Shown here one piece after another: positions 1-5,788 of a stretch of 7,520 nucleotides of DNA (position 1 is its first letter; every line of letters starts with the position of its first letter). Origin of the DNA: CAIRTT01 sp046075665. Its GTDB lineage: Bacteria > Armatimonadota > Armatimonadia > Armatimonadales > Armatimonadaceae. The stretch spans positions 1 to 7,520 of the forward strand of contig JBJTQN010000077.1 in assembly GCA_046075665.1 (NCBI GenBank), in the 5' to 3' direction. The notes beneath the pieces are model-generated. The model saw nothing but the letters and a program-made list of their open reading frames with translations. It was not told the DNA's origin and made no database searches. The position numbers were made by a program, and so were the translations under genes.

Positions 1-2
1 CA

Positions 3-203
3 TCGGACCTTTCCACGACGAGCCGTTCGGATAAGTCATCTCCACTGGTACGCGCGATGAATGCGATGGTCACGAGTCGTATCACCGAGCTTGAGATTGT
101 GCAGGAGCTCTACGCAAGCCGTGATCCCCAAAACCGCCTCACGCAGGACCTCGAGCTACTCCGCCACTGCCGTGCCGAGCTGGATGATTTGTTGGAGGGG
201 TGA
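3..203 (+). CDS. C-terminal fragment of an unrecognised helical protein
   Basis: This is the 3' end of a gene that enters from the left edge, read in the frame starting at base 3 and ending in TGA at 201-203. The 66 visible codons give a hydrophilic tail with a Ser/Thr-rich start, then two amphipathic stretches (TSRITELEIVQELYAS and LTQDLELLRHCRAELDDLLE) that look like a helical hairpin or coiled coil. I do not recognise the family and cannot assign a function. This frame is preferred over the overlapping frame at 61-273 because its composition (Leu, Glu, Asp, regular helix pattern) is protein-like, whereas the other is rich in Ser, Arg, Trp and Cys and runs into the hydrolase gene. The stop lies 4 bases from the stop of the convergent hydrolase. 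An ATG at 57-59 could start a short protein, but the frame is open to the window edge, so a longer gene is more likely. Confidence 0.5.
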   Translation, partial: SDLSTTSRSDKSSPLVRAMNAMVTSRITELEIVQELYASRDPQNRLTQDLELLRHCRAELDDLLEG

Positions 204-207
204 GGGG

Positions 208-1206
208 TTAGGCTTTTCGTACTTTACTAGGCGGCTTGGACAGTACCGTAACACGGTCGATTCCACCGGTTAAGTAACGACGCAGGAGTGATACAGACAG
301 GCGGTCTCCATTGTCAGAGGCTGGTCTCAAGTGTTCATTTAGGAAAATCAGAATAGATGCCAGCACAATCGGTTGCGCAGCCTGTCGCGTAACCGATGGC
401 AACATCCTAACTCCGGAACCAGTGGCATCCGTAAAGTCAATATGTCGCGCTTTCCCCAGCCAAACAAAATGATGTGCACCATCTGGCCATTTCGTAAATG
501 CATCCAACCGACTTGTTGGCGGTAGACCGTTTTGAACCTCATCATTCGTGCCAGAAATCCCAAGCAAAGGAACCGCTAGCGTTGCGTAACTTCCATCGCT
601 GAAAAAAGGATCCCCGGGACCCTGCGGTGACAAAGCGACGCCGCAGGTAACCCGTTTGTCACGAACATCCGAACCGGTCGCGCCATCATCAGACTTAACC
701 GGACGCAACCATTTCGTTGATGCGCGAACACCACAGGTCATCATCGCCGTACACGCTCCAAATGAGTGCCCCATGATGGCGATGTGTCTGATGTCAAGAC
801 GTTTCTTCAAGACCTGATGCGAGCGATTCCACTCTGCCACCAAATCGATGACAAATGAGACATCAGCGACGCGTGCGTACACCTCGCGCCTGTCGTGAAT
901 CATGTCATCTATAGCCCGCAGTTTGCGGAAAGTTCGCTCTAGCGTTGCTGTGTTACTAAATGGGTGCTCAAGGCAAACAACGACATAACCATGTGATGCA
1001 AGGTGCCTTGCCTGAGCAAAATGTGTGTCAACATTTCCACCTGCACCATGCGAAATCAAAACGACAGGATGAACTCCATCACCCAACGGATAATGCACCT
1101 TAAGGGGAAGCGAGCGGCCTTTGCGATGTTTATCTATGCCGCCATCCAGCAACAACACAGCAGGCTCCAAGGCACCAGGCAACGCATAATTACGAATGTC
1201 CATCAT
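208..1206 (-). CDS. alpha/beta hydrolase, predicted dienelactone hydrolase / PAF-acetylhydrolase-like esterase
   Basis: The 332-residue protein has the landmarks of an alpha/beta-hydrolase fold. HGAGG at residues 53-57 is the likely oxyanion-hole loop. GHSFG at 146-150 is the nucleophile elbow, with Ser148 as nucleophile. GTND at 219-222 gives Asp222 as a candidate acid. His245, His246 or His255 could be the catalytic base. The order strand-HGxGG, ASHGYVVVCLEHP (70-82), a helical insert with DVSFVIDL, then the elbow matches the predicted dienelactone hydrolases related to platelet-activating-factor acetylhydrolase. The family hydrolyses esters, but the substrate cannot be read here. No signal peptide is visible, so it is probably cytoplasmic. 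The start has no clear Shine-Dalgarno site. Two ATGs are in tandem (1204-1206 and 1201-1203), and the relic copy upstream aligns with the second. The gene looks somewhat richer in A+T than its neighbours, which may mean separate ancestry. Confidence 0.85.
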   Translation of the reverse strand: MMDIRNYALPGALEPAVLLLDGGIDKHRKGRSLPLKVHYPLGDGVHPVVLISHGAGGNVDTHFAQARHLASHGYVVVCLEHPFSNTATLERTFRKLRAIDDMIHDRREVYARVADVSFVIDLVAEWNRSHQVLKKRLDIRHIAIMGHSFGACTAMMTCGVRASTKWLRPVKSDDGATGSDVRDKRVTCGVALSPQGPGDPFFSDGSYATLAVPLLGISGTNDEVQNGLPPTSRLDAFTKWPDGAHHFVWLGKARHIDFTDATGSGVRMLPSVTRQAAQPIVLASILIFLNEHLRPASDNGDRLSVSLLRRYLTGGIDRVTVLSKPPSKVRKA

Positions 1207-1260
1207 CGTAATTCAATAGACGCAATCGCCTAGGAGTGAGTTCCACTTGCTATACGACTC

Positions 1261-1406
1261 ACCATTGACAGTGACCGGCAATGTACTATTTCGATACCGC
1301 GCCTTTGGACCCAGCACCCGTTATTCACGGATTGCTACCAGACTGGCAACCAGCAGTGTCAGCGCAGAGTCAAAATCACTGGCAATGCATAATCACGAAT
1401 ATCCAT
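1261..1406 (-). pseudogene. decayed 5' end of a second copy of the neighbouring hydrolase
   Basis: On the minus strand from 1406, the DNA reads MDIRDYALP, nearly the same as the intact hydrolase's MDIRNYALP. Bases 1381-1406 match 1178-1203 at 23 of 26 positions, and two of the three differences are synonymous, which suggests both copies were once translated. After that the relic is out of frame and stops at TGA (1359-1361) after 15 codons. Moving by one base restores similarity: SDFDSALTLL aligns with GALEPAVLLL of the intact protein. This frame then meets TAA (1321-1323) and continues to a stretch containing RNSTLPVTV that resembles GRSLPLKV in the intact copy. About 60% of bases match over the 36 bases after the shift. 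The rest of the gene is missing, and the intact hydrolase starts close by. I infer a tandem duplication followed by deletion of most of the upstream copy. Confidence 0.75.
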
Positions 1407-1460
1407 CAAGAAACTTAACGAGACGCTGTCTGCTGAAAAGGCATCCTAATCAGCATATGT

Positions 1461-1497
1461 CTCCCTGCATGATCGGCTTGTAATGCATTGCAGGGAG
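1461..1497 (-). repeat. 9-bp inverted repeat downstream of the giant gene (possible terminator or 3'-end stem-loop)
   Basis: CTCCCTGCA (1461-1469) is the exact reverse complement of TGCAGGGAG (1489-1497), with a 19-base loop. It begins 27 bases past the tandem TAG TAG stops of the minus-strand exported-protein gene, a sensible place for a transcript end. No T-run follows on either strand, so it is not a standard intrinsic terminator. The only nearby T-run (TTTTT, minus strand, about 1505-1509) comes before the stem. It may be a 3'-end stabilising hairpin or may have no function. Confidence 0.4.
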
Positions 1498-1524
1498 TCA
1501 TACTAAAAACGTCTATCAGCGCTA

Positions 1525-4500
1525 CTACGGCTTTACCGTCAGCGTTCCTGTCTTCGTCGTTACGCCATCGGATGTGGCGCCGATCGTGACCACCGTCTGG
1601 ACAGACGGCTTTTTGGTCGTTACCGTAAAGTTCGCCGACAGCGCTCCCTTTGTAACCGTAACTGTTGCCGGCACTGAGCCAATAAGCGCGCTGCTTGTCG
1701 AAAACGTAACCGTAACATCCCCCGGCGCCGCAACCGCAAGCTTGACTGTGCCCGTGGCGTTTGTCCCGCCCGTTACCGATGTCGGTGCAATCGTTACACT
1801 TGCCACCGCTGGAGGCAACAACTTCAGCGATGCGCTCTTTGAAACTCCATTCAGACTGGCGGAAATCGAGACATCCCGAATCGCATTCACCGCCAGCGTC
1901 GTCACCACAAAGGTCACACTCGTCTTGCCACTTGGCACGATCACCGTCGCGGGAACCGTCGCCACACCAGTCAAACTACTCGACAGCTGCACCACATAGC
2001 CGGTACTCGGTGCCGCACTTGAGATCGTCAGCGTTGCTGTGCTCGGCTTGCCCCCGGTCACCGATACAGGATTCAAGGTCAAGCCCATCACCTCTGCACC
2101 GGTCACCGTAAGCGTTCCCGTGACCGCGCTTGCACCGGATGTCACCACAACCGGCACACGCACATTCGCAAAAACAACCTGTGTATTCACCGTTAATGTG
2201 GCTGTGGTCTGGCCACTTGCGACAACAATCGATGACCCAACAGACACTGCCGGGTTTGTTGCGTAGACATCCAGAGTTACACCCGTCGCCGGTGCCGGAG
2301 CATCCAATGTAACCTGTAGCTGACTGGATAACCCGCCACGTACCGTGGATGGCGTAAACGTGACCGCCTTGATACCAATCGGACGCAAGACAACCATACA
2401 GCTGGATACTTGCTCGCCAATCGCCGCCGCGACCTCCACTTGCGTCTCACCACTCACCTGCGTCGTCGACACGCTAAATGTGGCACTCGTCTTTCCCGTC
2501 GCAACCACAACGCTTGCCGGGACAACCGCATGTACATCATCGGATGTCAATGAAACCGTCAAGCCTCCGGAGGGTGCCTTGCCATCCAGCGAGACCGTTC
2601 CGGTAGCGGTGTTCCCACCCGTCAATGCAACCGGTGCAACCTTAATGGTCACATTTGGAGGCAAAACATCGAGGACAGCCACCTTCTCGATGCCATTCGC
2701 CACTGCATGGAGGACAACACCAGTGGCATCCGACACCGGGCTCGTTGTAACCGAAACGGATGTCGACTTTTGCCCGCTTGGAATCGTCACCGTCGCCGGT
2801 ATCGACACAGCCGTTGATTCGGATGACAACGATACAACATACCCACCGCTTGGCGCATTGCCCGAAAGCGTCACCGTCGCAATCCGGGTTCCGCCCCCAA
2901 CAACGCTTGACCGATTCAATGTAAACCCAGCCAGGGCCACACGCGTAATCGAAAGGTCAGCGCCCGTCGTCGAACCGCCATAGGTTGCGCTTATCGTTGC
3001 CAACACATCTGTGGATACGGCTACGGTTGAGATACTAAACGTCCCGGATGTCTGCCCGGCAGGGATTGTCACCGTCCCGGGAACACTTGCTGCCGATTTA
3101 TTCGACTGCAACACCACGACCGCCCCACCCGCCGGCGCAGCGCCACTCAGTGTCACCGTAGCTGTGCTCGCGCTGCCACCCGCAAGCGTCGCAGGGTTCA
3201 ACGTAACCCCAACCACCTTGGTCCGCTGCAGCAACAGCTTCGCAGTGATGGAGCCAGCCCCGCCTGCCGCCGTGATCGTAATACTTGTATCAACGGCAAC
3301 GGCTTTCGTCGTAACCGTGAATGTAACCGATGACTGCCCTTCCGCGACCGTCACGCTCGCCGGCACCACCGCCGCAACATTGGTGCTCGTTAGGTTGACC
3401 TTAAAGCCTCCAACACCCGCCGTGCCATTGAGAACAATCCGTCCATCAACATTCACCCCACCGGTTGTCGTCGCGGGCGTCAGGGTAACGGAAACCGGCG
3501 CAAAGGATGTCGTAAACAGCTTGCGCGCTTCCTCATTACCAGCTTTGTCCACCGCCCAATAGCGAATCGAATGCGCCTGGCCATCCAGAGCAATCGCGCC
3601 CGTGTACTTCTTTGGCGCCTGCTTGTCGAAAACATACCAGACACTATCGATGCCCGAGAGGTTGTCCGTAGCCGACAACACTGCACTTGTTCCGCCATTT
3701 CGCACACTTGCCGTCGTCACGGGAGCGGTCATATCGATGCGAACATTGATGACCTTGGGATACTCATCGTTGCCGTAGTTGTCCGTCGCAAAGTACGCCA
3801 GCTGATGGTCGCCTTCCGTCAAGAGGGTCGCAACGGTCGTACTGCCCGTAATAATCACCGGCTCAAGGACATCGATTTGATAATACAAACCGGCGACACC
3901 CCAGGCACGCTCAGCATCCAAGCCATTCAGAAAGACATTCACCGGTGTTCGGAACCAGCTGTTGCCATTTGGATACTGCTCCACCAATGCCTCGGTGCGC
4001 GGTGGCGTGTCCTGAATCGGCATCAGCTCGAAAACACGATTCGACAGAGCGGCAGATACCCAAATATCGCCATCGGCATCCAGTGCAAAATAAGTCGATG
4101 TCGTAAACACTGCGGTCGGACTCAGCACCGATTTTAATGGCATCACCGAGCTAAGATCCGCACTCAAAACTGCTCCAATGCCGCTGTAGTCATCCGAGCT
4201 CAGAAAGACCACACGGCCATCCGATGCCACATCCAGCTGACCATAGAGGCGGAGCGTTACATCATCCCCGATGCGCCGCGCTGTACGAAGGCCATCATTC
4301 GCATAAATGTCGATATGCCCGGTGCTTCCGCCGGCAAACAAGAGATAGATATGACCATCCGATGTCACCCGCATGTCGCTGAGTTCATTGGACAGGGATG
4401 CATCATTGACACGGAACGCCAGTTTCTGACTTCCCGTCGGGCTTAGACGGCGAATACTGACGGAGTCAGCATCATAGACATAGATATCACCGGCACCATC

Positions 4501-5709
4501 GGTCCCGATTGCCGTGATATTGACCGTTGAAAAGCCACTGAGAGGACTGACGTTGATGGTCGTTTCAGGGAGGCCATTCGCCGCATAAACATTGACCGTC
4601 CCGCCCGCTGCCTGTGGGCGGATGAATGCACGACCGGAAGGGTCAGCGTGGAAAACGATGCCATCATTTCCGATGGACTTGTCAGACAACAACATTCCTT
4701 GCTGGTCGAAGCGCTGCAGTGACCCGATGCGGGAGTTCCACACCATGATGGAGCCATCCGCGAGGATACGTACCGGATTGCTTCCATGTTCCAGAGGAGT
4801 CTGCGTATCAACTATGGTGTGGATGCTCCGGATGGCGGATGTATCCACATTTGCTTCAACGACTCTGGACAGCTGAGTGCCTTGATAGCCGATGCGATTA
4901 GAACCGGCGGTGGCGAAAACACTGTCCGTTGTAGGCGCATCCGCAGGAATGTATTCACCAAGCGTATCAAGCCCACTTGTGAAGAAGCGATAGCCCTGGC
5001 GTAGGTTGAAATCCGTGAAACTAGCGACAATCCGGCCATCCGCGAAGGCTCTGACATTCCCGAGAGCTGGTTCTGGGCTGATGTCCCGCAACTGGCGATA
5101 CCGGTTATCCAGGAGCGAGAGGTGACCTTGGCGGTGAAGTAGCACGACATTGCCATTTGGTAGGGCAGCGATGCCAAGTGCATCAGAAATGGGGTTTGCC
5201 CCGGAGTTACCGATGTTGGTGATAGTCGCAGCCAGGTTCCCCGCGCGAGAGAAAACAGAGAGACTGGTTGGCGTGAGAACGAGGAGCTGTCCAGTTGCAT
5301 CGATGGCAGTGTCCACAACATCCAATTCAACATCGGTCAGGAAGCGGTCAAACGTACCATCCGGTTGAAACCGCGCAATTCCGCTTGGACCAGCAGCGTA
5401 GACATACCCTAGGCGATCAACACTGATGGAGCGGATATCCGGGGTGATGCCCGGTGCTTGCATATCTTCGGCGGTAGCTACGATGCGCTCAAATGTGCCA
5501 TCCGCGCGGTACTTTGATGCCAGCCCATGATTGGCATCTAGGATAACCCAGCCACCATCCGGATGCGCATCGATGTCATCCACGCGTTCGATCCGGTTGA
5601 CTCCGTAGCCCGATTGGAGAATGGTTCCGGTTCCCAGCGTCTGTGCCTGACTGGGAACTGCCAATGCGGTGATAAGCAATGTTGCAAGGAGTGCTAGCCG
5701 TCGGTACAT
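1525..5709 (-). CDS. large exported protein: NHL-like beta-propellers, OmpL47/Ig-like linker and seven Ig-like repeats
   Basis: The 1394-residue protein starts with a Sec signal peptide: MYRRL, a hydrophobic core at 5-18, and a likely cut after SQA (20-22). Residues about 39-566 hold some twelve blade-like repeats with recurring DG turns (HPDGGWVILD, LADGSIMVW, DADGDIWV), as in NHL/YncE-type propellers, and could form two six-bladed propellers. Residues 567-738 contain LAYFATDNYGN and IRYWAVDKAGNE, the signature of OmpL47-type or Ig-like surface modules. Residues 739-1394 are seven tandem Ig-like repeats. No LPXTG, PEP-CTERM, autotransporter or other sorting tail is visible, and the last repeat runs to the stop. 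Only one cysteine is present, in repeat 4. The role is probably extracellular binding or adhesion, but the ligand is unknown. The ATG at 5707-5709 is chosen because the signal peptide begins there and AGGGG lies 10 bases upstream. An upstream TTG (5776-5778) would put 23 polar residues in front of the signal. The gene ends in TAG TAG. Confidence 0.88.
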   Translation of the reverse strand: MYRRLALLATLLITALAVPSQAQTLGTGTILQSGYGVNRIERVDDIDAHPDGGWVILDANHGLASKYRADGTFERIVATAEDMQAPGITPDIRSISVDRLGYVYAAGPSGIARFQPDGTFDRFLTDVELDVVDTAIDATGQLLVLTPTSLSVFSRAGNLAATITNIGNSGANPISDALGIAALPNGNVVLLHRQGHLSLLDNRYRQLRDISPEPALGNVRAFADGRIVASFTDFNLRQGYRFFTSGLDTLGEYIPADAPTTDSVFATAGSNRIGYQGTQLSRVVEANVDTSAIRSIHTIVDTQTPLEHGSNPVRILADGSIMVWNSRIGSLQRFDQQGMLLSDKSIGNDGIVFHADPSGRAFIRPQAAGGTVNVYAANGLPETTINVSPLSGFSTVNITAIGTDGAGDIYVYDADSVSIRRLSPTGSQKLAFRVNDASLSNELSDMRVTSDGHIYLLFAGGSTGHIDIYANDGLRTARRIGDDVTLRLYGQLDVASDGRVVFLSSDDYSGIGAVLSADLSSVMPLKSVLSPTAVFTTSTYFALDADGDIWVSAALSNRVFELMPIQDTPPRTEALVEQYPNGNSWFRTPVNVFLNGLDAERAWGVAGLYYQIDVLEPVIITGSTTVATLLTEGDHQLAYFATDNYGNDEYPKVINVRIDMTAPVTTASVRNGGTSAVLSATDNLSGIDSVWYVFDKQAPKKYTGAIALDGQAHSIRYWAVDKAGNEEARKLFTTSFAPVSVTLTPATTTGGVNVDGRIVLNGTAGVGGFKVNLTSTNVAAVVPASVTVAEGQSSVTFTVTTKAVAVDTSITITAAGGAGSITAKLLLQRTKVVGVTLNPATLAGGSASTATVTLSGAAPAGGAVVVLQSNKSAASVPGTVTIPAGQTSGTFSISTVAVSTDVLATISATYGGSTTGADLSITRVALAGFTLNRSSVVGGGTRIATVTLSGNAPSGGYVVSLSSESTAVSIPATVTIPSGQKSTSVSVTTSPVSDATGVVLHAVANGIEKVAVLDVLPPNVTIKVAPVALTGGNTATGTVSLDGKAPSGGLTVSLTSDDVHAVVPASVVVATGKTSATFSVSTTQVSGETQVEVAAAIGEQVSSCMVVLRPIGIKAVTFTPSTVRGGLSSQLQVTLDAPAPATGVTLDVYATNPAVSVGSSIVVASGQTTATLTVNTQVVFANVRVPVVVTSGASAVTGTLTVTGAEVMGLTLNPVSVTGGKPSTATLTISSAAPSTGYVVQLSSSLTGVATVPATVIVPSGKTSVTFVVTTLAVNAIRDVSISASLNGVSKSASLKLLPPAVASVTIAPTSVTGGTNATGTVKLAVAAPGDVTVTFSTSSALIGSVPATVTVTKGALSANFTVTTKKPSVQTVVTIGATSDGVTTKTGTLTVKP
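1528..3495 (-). repeat. seven tandem Ig-like protein repeats of 92-96 residues
   Basis: The end of the exported protein is seven head-to-tail units. In protein order they lie at 3217-3495 (93 aa), 2941-3216 (92), 2656-2940 (95), 2380-2655 (92), 2098-2379 (94), 1810-2097 (96) and 1528-1809 (94). Each has the same landmarks: VTLxPxxVxGG at the start, then a strand of the type TATVTLSG followed by APxGG, a VxLxS strand, VPxxVxVxxGxxSxxFxVxT in the middle, and an alternating V/I strand with a terminal LxxxR or LxVxP. The glycine pair and the VPA-V-V-x-G block are the best conserved parts. Units differ a lot in amino acids and DNA, so the array is old and not a recent expansion. The fifth unit is the most diverged: it lacks the VPA block (VGSS instead) and has ATG where the others have GG. 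Confidence 0.88.
3496..4011 (-). other. OmpL47/Ig-like linker segment (protein residues 567-738)
   Basis: This segment joins the propellers to the repeat array. It holds two related modules. The first has WFRTPVNVFLNG, then YYQIDV and LTEGDHQLAYFATDNYGN. The second has APVTTASV, LSATDNLSGIDSVWYVFD and AHSIRYWAVDKAGNEE. The pattern of a G/D turn, then a Y/W-x-A-x-D-x-x-G-N strand, is typical of bacterial surface proteins that carry OmpL47 or similar Ig-like modules. The domain name is from memory of the family pattern, not from a search. Confidence 0.65.
4012..5595 (-). repeat. about twelve NHL-like propeller blades (protein residues 39-566)
   Basis: The region breaks into units of about 40-47 residues, each with a small residue or Asp, a [DP]-x-x-G turn and a following hydrophobic strand. 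Examples in order are AHPDGGWVILD, SVDRLGYVYAAG, DATGQLLVLT, ALPNGNVVLLH, LADGSIMVWNS, ADPSGRAFIRP, GAGDIYVYDAD, TSDGHIYLLF, ASDGRVVFLS and DADGDIWVSAA. The count of about twelve fits two six-bladed propellers, but blade limits are by eye and blades 5 and 6 are weak. The frequent GATGG codon pairs for the DG turns explain the many CCATCC words on the plus strand here. Confidence 0.65.
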
Positions 5710-5713
5710 GATG

Positions 5714-5749
5714 TGTCCGCCCCTGAATGAAACGTGTTTGGAGCGGACA
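5714..5749 (-). promoter_or_regulatory. inverted repeat that includes the ribosome-binding site of the giant gene
   Basis: On the minus strand TGTCCGCTCC (5749-5740) can pair with GGGGCGGACA (5723-5714) as nine Watson-Crick pairs and one U-G wobble around a 16-base loop. As plus-strand DNA the repeat has one mismatch. The AGGGG Shine-Dalgarno sequence (5720-5724) sits in the downstream arm, 10 bases before the ATG, so a folded transcript would hide it. If transcription starts from the TTGACA promoter just upstream, the start point falls inside the upstream arm and the transcript would lack most of it. In that case the repeat is better read as a DNA operator. Which of the two holds cannot be decided from sequence. 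Confidence 0.55.
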
Positions 5750-5778
5750 GCATAATGCAGATTACGGATGGTTGTCAA
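5749..5778 (-). promoter_or_regulatory. candidate sigma-70 promoter for the giant exported protein
   Basis: A perfect -35 box TTGACA (5778-5773, minus strand) is followed after 18 bases by TATGCT (5754-5749), which matches TATAAT at four of six positions. The predicted start point is near 5742, about 33 bases upstream of the ATG at 5709. It lies between the rmuC stop and the gene, where a promoter is expected. The TTG of the -35 box is also the alternative start codon of a longer reading frame, which argues against that start. Confidence 0.55.
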
Positions 5779-5788
5779 AGATTAACGA

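Larger units (their letters stand above)
1207..1524. other. intergenic region with gene relic and stem-loop
   Basis: These 318 bases separate the hydrolase start from the stop of the giant exported protein. No intact gene is supported. The middle holds the decayed 5' end of a second hydrolase (1261-1406), and the right part holds a 9-bp stem-loop (1461-1497). A smaller inverted repeat, GTGAGT at 1236-1241 against ACTCAC at 1257-1262, lies 30 bases upstream of the hydrolase start and could be an operator, but it is short enough to be chance. I found no convincing -35/-10 pair for the hydrolase. A TATAGC-like sequence on the minus strand near 1250 has no good -35 partner. Confidence 0.6.

Noticed and set aside
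61..273. Plus-strand frame of 70 codons at the left edge
   Set aside because: It is rich in Ser, Arg, Trp and Cys, overlaps the hydrolase 3' end, and competes with a better frame at 3-203.
1574..4137. Long open frames on the plus strand (1574-1999, 2345-2983, 3011-3562, 3571-4137)
   Set aside because: They lie opposite the exported-protein gene. The first three face its Val/Thr/Ser/Ala-rich repeats with G/C third positions, which keep the antisense frames open. They have no domain logic or ribosome-binding sites and break where the sense protein composition changes.
5640..5709. Twin-arginine (Tat) signal on the exported protein (YRRLALL)
   Set aside because: The arginine pair lacks the S/T before it and the FLK residues after it, and the protein has an ordinary short hydrophobic Sec signal.
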